A DNA stretch of 64,000 nt from Leucobacter musarum subsp. musarum (GTDB taxonomy: Bacteria; Actinomycetota; Actinomycetes; Actinomycetales; Microbacteriaceae), in NCBI RefSeq assembly GCF_001273845.1, contig NZ_JHBW01000088.1, positions 1 to 64,000 of the forward strand, written 5' to 3'. Shown here piece after piece: positions 1 through 8,447 of this stretch. The notes beneath the pieces were generated by a model, which worked only from the letters and a program-made list of their open reading frames with translations, was not told the DNA's origin and searched no databases. The position numbers and the translations under genes were made by a program. Each line of letters starts with the position of its first letter. Position 1 is the first letter of the stretch.

Positions 1-253
1 TGCGGCTACGGCTGATGCGTCTTCGGATGCAAACACAGCGGCGCAGGCGAGCGCTTCGGCTGAGGGCAGCGCCTCAAGCACCGGCGGACATAAGTGGAAC
101 GGTGCGAAGGGATTGGCAGTGACAGGTGCCAATGGTGCGATGAGTATCACTGCCGCTCTTGCTGCGACTGTACTCGCTGCATTTGGGGGGCTCCTGGCCT
201 TCACGGCGCGTCGCCGTAAGCGAGACGTCGAAGAAACGCCATTCAACAACTAG
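1..253 (+). CDS. C-terminal end of a sortase-anchored surface protein (partial)
   Basis: Only the last 83 codons are in the window; the start lies upstream. The visible part is an Ala/Ser/Gly-rich linker, then LAVTG (bases 113-127), a hydrophobic segment of about 20 residues, and a basic tail (RRRKR). This is the normal layout of a cell-wall sorting signal. LAXTG is the variant recognised by class E sortases in high-GC actinobacteria (family knowledge). The catalytic or binding part is not visible, so the function is unknown. A hairpin terminator follows at 266-305. The wall-anchored rhamnosidase at 51409-55611 has a similar linker and tail. Confidence 0.8.
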   Translation, partial: AATADASSDANTAAQASASAEGSASSTGGHKWNGAKGLAVTGANGAMSITAALAATVLAAFGGLLAFTARRRKRDVEETPFNN

Positions 254-265
254 ACCGGTTGTAAA

Positions 266-305
266 AGCAGAGCGCGGGCTCGGACTATGGAGTCCGCGCT
301 CTGCT
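266..305 (+). terminator. Hairpin terminator after the surface protein
   Basis: AGCAGAGCGCGG (266-277) and CCGCGCTCTGCT (294-305) are perfectly complementary 12-base arms around a 16-base loop. It starts 12 bases after the stop codon. Confidence 0.8.
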
Positions 306-402
306 TCCCCCGCGAAGTCCTTGTTTTTCTTTCTGGCGAGTAACTGATCCATGTCGCCACGTATAGATGGTTTCGCCAAGACGATGGCCAACAACATGAT
401 TT

Positions 403-1218
403 GTGGACACTGCTAAAAATATGAAATTCAGACGACGTCGTGCTTCGCTTACTGCCGCGATGCTCATTGCCCTTATAGGGGTGGGGGGTTGCTCTCTGCC
501 CCACACTCAACCAGATTCGACGATAGCCCGAGAACCACATTGGGACTATGGCAAAACTGATGGGCCTGACAAGTGGTCGAGCCTTTCCAGCGACTTTTCA
601 GCTTGTTCGGCAGGGAAGCAGGAGTCACCCATCGATCTCCCAGAAGCAGTTCCGACATCCACTGAGGGAGTCGCCCTTGAAATCGATAGCGCCACAAGGG
701 GCACCGTGACCGATTCAGGGCATGCGATGCAGTTCACTGCAGAGATCAGCACAACAACGACAGTATTTGATAACAAGAGCTTTGGCTTCGTTCAAATGCA
801 TTCTCATATGCCGTCGGAGCATACAGTTGCTGGTGTTCATTCCGCCGCGGAATTTCACTTTGTTTTTCAGTCACAAGATAAGGAACACCTCGTCGTCAGC
901 GTCTTTGCTAACGTTGGCCCTGCTTCAGAAGCCTGGGAGAATACAGCTCAGGCTTTTGAACAGGGCAATGAAACGCCCTTGTCAATCGATATCGCGGCTC
1001 TGATGCCTTCGAGTCTCAACTTCTATGGCTATGACGGTAGTTTGACAACGCCTCCCTGTACCGAAGACGTGAAATGGGCCGTGTTCTCTACCCCGATCAC
1101 CATCTCACAAGAGCAACTTGACGATCTCGCGTCATTGCACTCTGGAAATGACCGCCCAACGCAGCCGCTTGAGGGTCGAACGATTCACGGTGGGCGACTG
1201 ACAATACTCGGTGAGTGA
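403..1218 (+). CDS. Alpha-class carbonic anhydrase, lipoprotein
   Basis: Extracytoplasmic zinc enzyme interconverting CO2 and bicarbonate. The N-terminus has a basic stretch (KFRRRR), a hydrophobic core and a lipobox ending GVGGC, so it is predicted to be lipid-anchored outside the membrane. Alpha-CA hallmarks follow in order: HWDYG, QESPIDL, two zinc ligands in QMHSHMPSEH, the third in AEFHFVF, then GSLTTPPCTE near the C-terminus. At 271 residues it has family length. The GTG at 403 and the ATG at 421 (giving MKFRRRR) are both possible starts and neither has a good ribosome site; 421 fits the signal peptide better. The gene is visibly less GC-rich than its right-hand neighbours, which may indicate transfer. 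Confidence 0.9.
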   Translation: MDTAKNMKFRRRRASLTAAMLIALIGVGGCSLPHTQPDSTIAREPHWDYGKTDGPDKWSSLSSDFSACSAGKQESPIDLPEAVPTSTEGVALEIDSATRGTVTDSGHAMQFTAEISTTTTVFDNKSFGFVQMHSHMPSEHTVAGVHSAAEFHFVFQSQDKEHLVVSVFANVGPASEAWENTAQAFEQGNETPLSIDIAALMPSSLNFYGYDGSLTTPPCTEDVKWAVFSTPITISQEQLDDLASLHSGNDRPTQPLEGRTIHGGRLTILGE

Positions 1219-1363
1219 TTTCTTGAGTTGAATGGGCGACTTCACACCGCAAGCCCCTTGGAATCTGAACTGCAATTTTAGCGCGGTGCTGAATTGCCGG
1301 CGATTGAAGATCTCCGTGCGCACGGGAGGTCCGAGCCGACTGCAACCCTGGCTCGACCCCGCC

Positions 1364-2188
1364 TCAGCCGTTGAACTGATCCGGGTGCGGACCCGTGCGA
1401 CCGTCGCGCTCCAGCCCGTCGATCGCCGCGAGATCTTCGCCCGACAGTGCGAACCCGAACACGTCAAAGTTCTCGGCGATGCGCGCGGGCGTCGTCGACT
1501 TCGGAATCACCACGCGGCCCTGCTGCAGGTGCCAGCGCAGCACGACCTGGGCGGGGGTCTTGCCGTGCCGGGCGGCGATGTCGAGAATCGCCGGATCTCG
1601 GAGCACGGCCCCTTGAGCGAGGGGGCTCCAGGCCTCGGTCGCGATCCCGCGCGCCGAGTTCGCGGCGACGACGGCGCGATTCTGCAGCGCCGGGTGCAGT
1701 TCGACCTGGTTCACGGAGGGCACGATGCCGTGCGCGCTTGCGATGCGGTCGAGATGATCCGGCTCGAAATTGGAGACGCCGATGGCCCGCACGCGACCTT
1801 CGGCGAGCAGCCGTTCGAGCGCGTGCCAGGTATCGGCGTAGGTGCCGCGCGCCGGCGTCGGCCAGTGAATGAGGTAGAGGTCGAGCGCGTCGAGGCCGAG
1901 TCGCTCGAGCGTCGCGTCGTAGGCGCGCAAGGCGGCGTCGGTGCCGTGGTCGTCGATCCAGACCTTCGAGGTGACGAACAGTTCGTCGCGGGCGATGCCC
2001 GACGCGGCGAGGGCCCGGCCGACGCCGACCTCGTTGCCGTAGATCGCGGCGGTGTCGATGCTGCGGTACCCGGTCTCGAGCGCCGCGGTGACGGCGGCGG
2101 TCGTCTCATCGTCGGGAACCTGGAAGACGCCGAAGCCGAGCTGCGGCATTTCGATGCCCGAGTTGAGGGTGATAGTGGGAATGGTCAT
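1364..2188 (-). CDS. Aldo/keto reductase
   Basis: 274-residue NADPH-dependent carbonyl reductase of the AKR superfamily, closest in pattern to the 2,5-diketo-gluconate reductase group. The catalytic tetrad is visible: Asp and Tyr in DTAAIYGNE, Lys in VTSKVW, His in LIHWP. GVSNF and VIPKSTTPARIAENF (cofactor phosphate site) are also present. The start has an AGGAG ribosome site. It lies 46 bases downstream of the MFS gene on the same strand, so the two probably form one unit controlled by the divergent MarR regulator. The physiological substrate cannot be read from sequence; a role in clearing a toxic carbonyl exported by the MFS protein is inference. Confidence 0.9.
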   Translation of the reverse strand: MTIPTITLNSGIEMPQLGFGVFQVPDDETTAAVTAALETGYRSIDTAAIYGNEVGVGRALAASGIARDELFVTSKVWIDDHGTDAALRAYDATLERLGLDALDLYLIHWPTPARGTYADTWHALERLLAEGRVRAIGVSNFEPDHLDRIASAHGIVPSVNQVELHPALQNRAVVAANSARGIATEAWSPLAQGAVLRDPAILDIAARHGKTPAQVVLRWHLQQGRVVIPKSTTPARIAENFDVFGFALSGEDLAAIDGLERDGRTGPHPDQFNG

Positions 2189-2234
2189 GGGGTCTCCTGA
2201 AGTTGGGGTGGTGAGTTGCGAGTTCGCGAAACGA

Positions 2235-3446
2235 TCAGCCGACGAGCGCCGGATCAGCGGGCGCAGCCGTGCTCGACGCGTTGGGCTGGGATCGGTCGGC
2301 CGAGCGCCGCGCGGCCGCTGCCGCCGCGATGATCACGACGAGTGCGATGGCGGTGAGAGCCGCGCCGATCCAGATGGGTGCGGTGTAGCCGAGGCCGAGC
2401 GTGATGCCGACGCCGCCTGCCCAGGCGCCGAGTGCGTTGCCGACGTTGAACGCGCCGATGTTGGCGCCCGATGCGAGGGTCGGCGCTCCACCGGCGTACT
2501 GCATGACGCGGCTTTGCAGGCCGGGCACGGTGCCGAATCCGAAGCCGCCCATCAGTACGAGAACCGCGATGGTTGCGGCCGGCGACGACGCGAGCATGCC
2601 GAAGAGCACGAGCACCACGGTGAGTGCGGCGATGAAACCGATCAGGCTGCCGTCGATCGACCGATCGGCGAGGCGACCGCCGGCCCAGTTGCCGACGACG
2701 AGCCCGAGGCCGAAGAGCACGAGCAGCCAGGGCACGGTCGAGCTCGCGAAGCCCGTCACCTCGGTGAGGGTGTAGGCGATGTAGGTGAATGCGCCGAACA
2801 TGCCGCCGTAGCCGAGCACGGTGACGGCGAGCGAGAGCCAGACCTGGCCCGAGCGGAATGCTCCGAGCTCGGTGCGGAGGCTGACGGCCGGCGCGTGGTC
2901 GCGCGGTGCGCGGACGAGGATCGCGATTCCCGCGAAGGCGACGACCCCGATGGCCGAGATGATCCAGAACGTGGCTCTCCAGCCGAACTGCTGACCGATG
3001 AACGTGCCGAAAGGAACGCCGAACACATTCGCGGCGGTGAGGCCGGTGAACATGATCGCGATCGCCCTGGCCTGCTTGCCCGGCGCGACGAGGGAGGCCG
3101 CGACGACCGAACCGATGCCGAAGAAGGCGCCGTGGCTCAGCGCGGCGATGATGCGGCCGATCATGGCGAGCTCGTAGTCGCTCGCGAGGGCCGTGGTCGC
3201 GTTGCCGATGATGAAGAGCACGATGAGGCCGAGCAGCACGGGCTTGCGGGGCAGACGCGTGGTGGCGGCGGTCAGGCCGAGCGCGCCGACGACGACGGAC
3301 AGTGCGTAGCCTGAGATGAGCCACCCGGCGGCCGCTTCCGAGACCCCGAAGTCGGTGGCGACCTCAGGGAGCAGGCCCATGATGACGAATTCGGTGAGCC
3401 CGATTCCGAATGCTCCAAGTGCGAGGGCGATGAGTCCCAATGGCAT
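2235..3446 (-). CDS. MFS efflux transporter, DHA1/AraJ-Cml type
   Basis: 403-residue, 12-helix major facilitator protein. It opens with a helix containing GLTEFVIMGLLPEVA and has LSHGAFFGIGSVVAASLV, both typical of the AraJ/SotB/CmlA branch of drug:H+ antiporters that export sugars, chloramphenicol-like drugs or other small molecules. The ATG is preceded by AGGAA. It is first in a two-gene unit with the aldo/keto reductase and divergent from a MarR regulator; the shared 169-base control region carries repeated TTGCANACGC elements. Substrate unknown. Confidence 0.88.
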   Translation of the reverse strand: MPLGLIALALGAFGIGLTEFVIMGLLPEVATDFGVSEAAAGWLISGYALSVVVGALGLTAATTRLPRKPVLLGLIVLFIIGNATTALASDYELAMIGRIIAALSHGAFFGIGSVVAASLVAPGKQARAIAIMFTGLTAANVFGVPFGTFIGQQFGWRATFWIISAIGVVAFAGIAILVRAPRDHAPAVSLRTELGAFRSGQVWLSLAVTVLGYGGMFGAFTYIAYTLTEVTGFASSTVPWLLVLFGLGLVVGNWAGGRLADRSIDGSLIGFIAALTVVLVLFGMLASSPAATIAVLVLMGGFGFGTVPGLQSRVMQYAGGAPTLASGANIGAFNVGNALGAWAGGVGITLGLGYTAPIWIGAALTAIALVVIIAAAAAARRSADRSQPNASSTAAPADPALVG

Positions 3447-3477
3447 GTGGTGTTCCTGAGCTTTCCGAGTAAACTAG

Positions 3478-3527
3478 TTGCAGACGCGGGATATTGCGTC
3501 AGCGCAGATAATGATTGCACACGCAAT
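3478..3527. promoter_or_regulatory. Putative MarR operator region
   Basis: TTGCAGACGC at 3478-3487 and TTGCACACGC at 3515-3524 are near-identical direct repeats 37 bases apart. The second overlaps the inverted repeat ATTGC-ACAC-GCAAT (3514-3527). They lie just upstream of the MFS start and between it and the divergent MarR gene, where an autoregulating MarR protein would bind. Confidence 0.5.
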
Positions 3528-3615
3528 TAATCGGCGCAAGCAACGAATGCGCTCGCGCTCCGTGCACGCTGCAGTGCGTGTCGGATCGCCTGTGCGCCGA
3601 GCACCGGGAGACATC

Positions 3616-4077
3616 ATGGGCATTGCCGACGACGCCGTCGAAATTCGCGCGCACGGGTGGCGCACGCTCGCCGCGCTGCACACGCTAATCGAGGCCGAGC
3701 TGGAGCGCGCGCTCGCCGCAGCGGTTGAGCTCTCGGTGGTCGAGTACACCGTGCTCGACGCGCTCAATCGTCAAGACGGGTGGCACATGCGCATGCAGCA
3801 GCTCGCCCGGGCGACGGCCCTCAGCGCTAGCGCCACCACCCGCCTCGTCACGCGCCTCGAAGACCGCGGCTTGCTCACGCGCATTCTCTGCGCCGACGAC
3901 CGCCGCGGCATCTACACCGAGCTCACCGCGGCCGGCCATCAGCTCTACGATCGAGCGCACCCGCTGCACGACGCAACACTCGAGCGGGCGCTCGCCGAGG
4001 CGTCTGAGCAGCCCGAACTCGCACCCGTCGTGCGGGCGCTGCAGGAGTCGCACGCGGGGGTTGCGCCGGTCGCCTGA
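3616..4077 (+). CDS. MarR-family transcriptional regulator
   Basis: 153-residue winged-helix regulator. The start is placed at ATG 3616 (MGIADDAVEI) because GGGAG lies 5 bases upstream and MarR homology begins there; an in-frame extension to 3478 would run through the putative operator. Helices with MRMQQLARATALSASATTRLVTRLEDRGLL form the DNA-binding domain and CADDRRGIYTELTAAG forms the wing. It probably represses itself and the divergent MFS/aldo-keto reductase unit and is released by a small ligand (inference from arrangement). Confidence 0.88.
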   Translation: MGIADDAVEIRAHGWRTLAALHTLIEAELERALAAAVELSVVEYTVLDALNRQDGWHMRMQQLARATALSASATTRLVTRLEDRGLLTRILCADDRRGIYTELTAAGHQLYDRAHPLHDATLERALAEASEQPELAPVVRALQESHAGVAPVA

Positions 4078-4513
4078 CCGTCGCACCAACCGTCGTGCGG
4101 GCGCCGCGCCGCCTGCTTGTCGCTGCCCGGTGGGTGGGGGCGGGGTTTGGCGTGCGCACTTTCTTCCGTCGCGCCGGAGAAATTCAGTCACGCGGGCGAA
4201 ATCGCCGGTTTGGTGCCGCGCTGCGCAATTTCTCCTGCTCGACGGATGGCTCCACGGGTGGCCTCGGTGGCTCGGAGGAGCGGCGGGCATTGCCGCGAGC
4301 AAAATTGAGCCAAGCTCACTCAAGGCTGGCACAAAATGCGACAGGTGTTTCACAGGGGATTGGGAATGTGTGAGCACATGTGCACAAAATGCGATAAATT
4401 CGAACGGATTGTGCGCCATTGCGCCAATGTGCGGCGAAAACCAAAACTGGGCCGTTATCTTTGACCTATGCCCACCAGAACCGGTTGGGACGAGACGTTC
4501 CGAGGAGTCGCCG
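4078..4513. promoter_or_regulatory. Long non-coding leader of the TetR gene with repeats
   Basis: 436 bases with no convincing gene. GGAGAAATT (4176-4184) pairs perfectly with AATTTCTCC (4227-4235), but the loop is long. Nearer the TetR gene, GCACAAAATGCGA occurs at 4329-4341 and 4382-4394, exactly 53 bases apart. The perfect palindrome GCACATGTGC (4374-4383) abuts the second copy. This part is less GC-rich than the flanks, as expected for a promoter/operator region. Confidence 0.5.
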
Positions 4514-5131
4514 ATGGCACCACATATTGAGGGCGCTGGCACGAAGCAGCAGCGCGGAATCGAGACCCGACTGGCGCTGCTCGAGGCATCGGGTCGCGTG
4601 TTTTCGCGGCTCACCTACGACCAGGCGAAGTTGAAAGACATTTCTGACGAGGCCGGCGCGAGCCAGGGCTCGATCTACTTCCACTTCGGCAACAAGTACG
4701 ACATTGCCGAGGCGGTGCTCACCGTGCAGCAGGATCGCATGAGCGCACTTCTCGAAGAAGAGGTCAAAGTCGGCCGCGCGGCGTACGACACCATCATGGT
4801 GATGCTGCCGCGCCTCGCTGAGCTCATGGCGGGCGACACGCTCGTGCAGGCGGGCCTGCAGTTGGTCGACTCGCTTCCCGAAGAGCTCAAGGAGCACGGG
4901 CACAACTCGTACACCCGTTGGCAGCAGGCCACGCTCGAGTTGATCGAGCAGGGTGTGGCCGATGGGTCGATCACGACCACCGAGGCTCCCGAGCTGCTCG
5001 CGGAGATCATCACAGAGATCTACATCGGTGCGCAGATGATGTCGGGCATGGCCGACCGGTGGGCTTCCTTGCCCGCACGCATCGAACGTGCGCTGCCACT
5101 CGTGCAGCGGTTGCTGCGCCCCGCTCAGTAA
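4514..5131 (+). CDS. TetR-family regulator, gamma-butyrolactone-receptor-like
   Basis: 205 residues. The start at ATG 4514 has CGAGGAG 7 bases upstream. The N-terminal helix-turn-helix (LALLEASGRVFSRLTYDQAKLKDISDEAGASQGSIYFHFGNKYDIAEAVL) resembles the ScbR/ArpA group of TetR proteins, which sense gamma-butyrolactone-type signals in streptomycetes. The C-terminal half is helical and ligand-binding by family. No butyrolactone synthase (AfsA type) is in the window, so a signalling role is only suggested. Repeats in the long upstream region are candidate operators for autoregulation. Confidence 0.82.
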   Translation: MAPHIEGAGTKQQRGIETRLALLEASGRVFSRLTYDQAKLKDISDEAGASQGSIYFHFGNKYDIAEAVLTVQQDRMSALLEEEVKVGRAAYDTIMVMLPRLAELMAGDTLVQAGLQLVDSLPEELKEHGHNSYTRWQQATLELIEQGVADGSITTTEAPELLAEIITEIYIGAQMMSGMADRWASLPARIERALPLVQRLLRPAQ

Positions 5132-5175
5132 CGGCGAGCCGGGAGCGGCAAGCGACGCTCCGCTCCAAGTACGGC

Positions 5176-5745
5176 CTATCCGGCGGCGATGCGCGCCACC
5201 GCGCGCTCCCCGCGCGGCCCGTACAGGTGCAAGATCTCGACGGCGCGATCATCGGCCGGGCCGAACCAGTGTGGCGTCAGCGATGAGAATTCGGCGGTCT
5301 CTCCGGGGGCAACGCGATGCTCGACGTCGTCCAAGATGAGCCGCAGTGTGCCGGCGAGCACGTAGAGCCACGCGTGCCCGGCGTGCGAGCGCATCCGTAC
5401 CTCCCGTGGTCCGAGTACCTGCTTGAAGACTCTGACGTTGCCCGGTGACTCGGTGAGCGGCACGATCACGCCGCCGCTCTGTGACCGCCGCGGCGAGAGG
5501 TGCACGCGCGCGTCGCCGGTCGCCGGCGCCGAGACCAGGTGGTCGAGGGCGATGGCGAATGCAGCGGCGAGCGGCAGCAGCAGGTCGAGCGTCGGCTGGC
5601 GGTGGCCGGTCTCGAGCCGCGAGAGTGCGCTGATCGAGAGCCCCGTGCGGGCGGCGAGCTCGGCGAGCGTCCAGTGCCGCGCGCGGCGCAGTTCGCGCAC
5701 TCGGGGGCCGATTGCCGCGATGGTGTGGTCGACGTTGCAGTCCAT
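5176..5745 (-). CDS. XRE-family regulator with C-terminal cupin domain
   Basis: 189 residues. ATG 5745 (MDCNVDHTIAAIG) is chosen because the HTH starts right after it; the upstream in-frame extension covers the operator. Residues ~8-65 form an XRE helix-turn-helix (LAELAARTGLSISALSRLETGHRQPTLDLLLPLA). Residues ~110-185 form a small cupin barrel (HAGHAWLYVLAGTLRLIL, PGETAEFSSLTPHWF), the usual effector domain of this two-domain family. A perfect 9-base inverted repeat lies immediately upstream, between this gene and the divergent DHA2 transporter, so it very likely controls both. Confidence 0.88.
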   Translation of the reverse strand: MDCNVDHTIAAIGPRVRELRRARHWTLAELAARTGLSISALSRLETGHRQPTLDLLLPLAAAFAIALDHLVSAPATGDARVHLSPRRSQSGGVIVPLTESPGNVRVFKQVLGPREVRMRSHAGHAWLYVLAGTLRLILDDVEHRVAPGETAEFSSLTPHWFGPADDRAVEILHLYGPRGERAVARIAAG

Positions 5746-5752
5746 GCAGATA

Positions 5753-5773
5753 TTTTTGCAGAATCTGCAAAAA
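5753..5773. promoter_or_regulatory. Palindromic operator between the XRE-cupin and MFS genes
   Basis: TTTTTGCAG (5753-5761) and CTGCAAAAA (5765-5773) are perfectly complementary 9-base arms around a 3-base spacer, 7 bases from the regulator start codon. Its A/T-rich arms stand out in this high-GC DNA. It is the best candidate binding site for the adjacent XRE-cupin dimer. Confidence 0.75.
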
Positions 5774-5862
5774 CCCTCGGCGCGACGGCAGCGCCCGGGA
5801 GACACTGACTGCTGTTCGGTGCGTGATCGCGTGCCGTCGAGCCAGAAAGACCGGTACCGTCG

Positions 5863-7263
5863 ATGACCGCGACCCGCACCCCACTGCCCACGTCCGCAGC
5901 AGCCACCACCAGCCGCCAACGCTGGACGATCCTGGCGATCTGCGCGTCAGCGCTCTTCCTGGTCGGTCTCGATACGACGATCGTGACGGTCGGGCTGCCC
6001 GCGATCGGCGCCGGGCTCGGGGTCGGGAGCGGCAGCCTCGCCTGGGTGGTCGACGCCTACACGGTGCCGTTCGCAAGCCTGCTCATGACGGCCGGGGCGC
6101 TGGCAGATCGGTTCGGCCGACGGCGCGTCTTCCAGATCGGGTTGCTCGTGTTCGGTGCGGCGTCGATCGTGTGTGCGTGCGTGTCGGAACCCGCGGCCCT
6201 CATCGCCGCGCGCGTGCTGCAGGGAGTGGGGGCGTCGATGCTCACCCCGGTGGCGCTGTCGATCGTGGTGCAGGTGATGACCGACCCGACCGAGCGCGCG
6301 CGGGCGATCGGAGTCTGGGGCTCGGTGTTCGGAGTGAGCATGGCCGCCGGGCCGCTCGTCGGCGGCGCGCTGATCGCCGCATTCGACTGGCGCGCAGTGT
6401 TCTGGATCAACGCCCCGATGATCGCCGTTGCGATGATCCTCGTCGCCATCTTCGTGCCTGAGTCGCGCGGACAGCGCGCCCGCAAACTCGATGTGCCAGG
6501 TCAGGTGCTGCTCATGCTCATGATCGGCACCGGCGTCGCATTGCTCATCGAGGGGCCGCGCGTGGGGTGGCTCCACCCCGGTGTGCTCGGCGGTGCGGTC
6601 GCACTCATCGCGCTGCTGGTGGCCTTCGTGCTGGTCGAACGCCGCACGGCGCAGCCGCTGATCGACCTCGCGCTGTTTCGTGTGCCGAGCTTCGTCGGAG
6701 CGGTCGTCGGAGCGATCGCGGTGTTCGTGGGCTTCAGCATCACCCTGCTGACGACGACGCTTCTGCTGCAGGAGTCATTCGGCTGGACCCCGCTCGCGGC
6801 CGGGGCGGCCTCGCTGCCGATGGCGATCGCCTCGACGGTGTGCGCGCCGGTCGCCGGGTATCTCGTGGGTCGCTCGGGTGCGCGTCTGCCCCTGGTGATC
6901 GCCGCGATCGCCCTGACGCTGGGTGGGGCGCTCTTTCTCGGCGTTGTGTGGGGCGTCGGCCCGGTGTGGTGGGCTCCGGCCTACCTGGCAGTGGGCATCG
7001 GGGTGGGGTTCGCGAACGCGCCGATCACGAACACTGCGGTGAACGGGCTTGCACCGGATCGCGCAGGCGTCGCGAGCGGCACCGCATCGACCGCGCGACA
7101 GGTCGGCACCGCGATCGGCATCGCGCTCGCGGCGAGCTTCGTCGCGCACGCCTCAGGGCCGCACCTCGTCGCAGCATCGCTGCCGGCATGGATCACCGTG
7201 GTGGCGTGCGGGCTCGTGCTGCTCGGCGTCGCCGGCACCGCGGCGCGATCACGACAGGAGTGA
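5863..7263 (+). CDS. MFS efflux transporter, DHA2 family (14 helices)
   Basis: 466-residue drug:H+ antiporter of the EmrB/QacA type. Motif A appears as GALADRFGRRRVF after helix 2, the family N-terminus LDTTIVTVGLPAIGAGL is present, and motif C-like GVSMAAGPLVGGALI follows. Fourteen hydrophobic segments fit DHA2. It diverges from the XRE-cupin regulator across the TTTTTGCAG/CTGCAAAAA palindrome, so expression is probably derepressed by that regulator's ligand. Substrate unknown. Confidence 0.9.
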   Translation: MTATRTPLPTSAAATTSRQRWTILAICASALFLVGLDTTIVTVGLPAIGAGLGVGSGSLAWVVDAYTVPFASLLMTAGALADRFGRRRVFQIGLLVFGAASIVCACVSEPAALIAARVLQGVGASMLTPVALSIVVQVMTDPTERARAIGVWGSVFGVSMAAGPLVGGALIAAFDWRAVFWINAPMIAVAMILVAIFVPESRGQRARKLDVPGQVLLMLMIGTGVALLIEGPRVGWLHPGVLGGAVALIALLVAFVLVERRTAQPLIDLALFRVPSFVGAVVGAIAVFVGFSITLLTTTLLLQESFGWTPLAAGAASLPMAIASTVCAPVAGYLVGRSGARLPLVIAAIALTLGGALFLGVVWGVGPVWWAPAYLAVGIGVGFANAPITNTAVNGLAPDRAGVASGTASTARQVGTAIGIALAASFVAHASGPHLVAASLPAWITVVACGLVLLGVAGTAARSRQE

Positions 7264-7299
7264 GTGTCGCGCCGGGCGTGCGCGAGGCGGGGTGAGTGG

Positions 7300-8307
7300 T
7301 CAGGCGGAGTGCACCTGCCACCCGAGAGCGGGCGCGATCTCGGTTGCGAGCAGCTCGATCGAGCGCAGCGTGAGCTCGTGGGTCGCATCGATCGAGTGCA
7401 CCTGCGCGGTGACATCGGTCGCCTGCCCCAGAATCTCGTCGGCGCGCAGCGAGGCGATCACTTCGTCGGGAGTGCCCACCTGGGTGTCGGTGATGCGTGC
7501 GAGCTCCTCGATCGAGAGCGCATCCGCGTCGGCCCCGTGCATCTGCTGAGCGAGGCGGCGCAGCCCCGCGTCGGCGAGCTCGAGCGCGCGATCCCGATCT
7601 GCGGCGTCGACGACAAGGATGGTGCGTGATGCGAGCACGCGCTCGGGGGCTCCGTCGGGGAGTGCCGCGCGGTACGCATCAACGATGGGCTGCTGAATCT
7701 CGTGCAGCGGCGCATTCGGTCGCTCGGCCGTGCGCGGCTGAGTGCGCGACAGCATGAGCCCATCGCCCCGGCGCCCCGCACGCGCGGCGCCCTCGGCCGA
7801 GAAGGTGCCCTGCCAGATGCGACGTCCGAGGTTGCCGGCCGCCGGGTAGATGCGCGCATCGGTGCCGCGCACCCCGTCGCCCGCGAGCGCGGCGTCGAGC
7901 ACGGCGAGGTGCTCGTCGAAGATCTCCCGGCGCCGTGCGAAGTCGTGACCGAACGGTGCGAACGAGCTCGGCGTGCCGCCCGAGGCGATGCCGAGCTGCA
8001 CGCGCCCGCCGCTCAAGGCGTCGAGTACGGCTGCATCTTCGGCCACGCGCAGCGGGTCGTCGATGGGCAGTGTCACGACTCCGGTTCCGAGCTCGATGCG
8101 CGTCGTGCCGCGGGCCGCCGCCGCGAGGAGTACGAACGGCGACGGCAGGCCGCCCTCGTGCTCCCCGAAGTGGTGTTGCGCCACCCAGGCCGAGGCGAAT
8201 CCGTGGGCCTCCGCCGCATCGATCTGCTCGAGCGCGAAGCGGTAGCGGTCTGCGGCCGAGACGGGTTCGAGCAGGCGGGTGAAGAGCCCGAGGCGGGCAG
8301 CGGTCAT
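7300..8307 (-). CDS. LLM-class flavin-dependent oxidoreductase (luciferase-like)
   Basis: 335-residue TIM-barrel monooxygenase of the bacterial-luciferase superfamily, which uses reduced FMN or F420. The start at ATG 8307 has AAGGAG upstream. Family signatures include WVAQHHFGEHEGGLPSPFVLLAAAA, RIELGTGVVTLPIDDPLRVAEDAAVLDALSGGR, LGIASGG and GTPDEVIASLRA near the C-terminus. It is transcribed alone, convergent with the DHA2 gene. Only distantly similar to the pair at 22982-25047. Substrate not determinable. Confidence 0.85.
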   Translation of the reverse strand: MTAARLGLFTRLLEPVSAADRYRFALEQIDAAEAHGFASAWVAQHHFGEHEGGLPSPFVLLAAAARGTTRIELGTGVVTLPIDDPLRVAEDAAVLDALSGGRVQLGIASGGTPSSFAPFGHDFARRREIFDEHLAVLDAALAGDGVRGTDARIYPAAGNLGRRIWQGTFSAEGAARAGRRGDGLMLSRTQPRTAERPNAPLHEIQQPIVDAYRAALPDGAPERVLASRTILVVDAADRDRALELADAGLRRLAQQMHGADADALSIEELARITDTQVGTPDEVIASLRADEILGQATDVTAQVHSIDATHELTLRSIELLATEIAPALGWQVHSA

Positions 8308-8447
8308 GATGCGACTCCTTGGGTGGCGATCCTGCGTCCAGGCTACTGGTGCGCCGAGTGTGCATGTCGCTCCATGACCTCGGGCGACCACGGCGCTCGG
8401 GCGACCTCGGCACGCACAGTGAGCCTGGCTCAGCCCGTGAGCGCGAC

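Noticed and set aside
2052..3314. 420-codon plus-strand frame over the MFS gene
   Set aside because: Glu/Arg/Asp-rich shadow of a clear 12-helix transporter on the other strand.
4095..4373. 92-codon frame after the MarR gene
   Set aside because: No ribosome site, low-complexity Arg/Gly composition, no family resemblance; the region is better read as a TetR leader.
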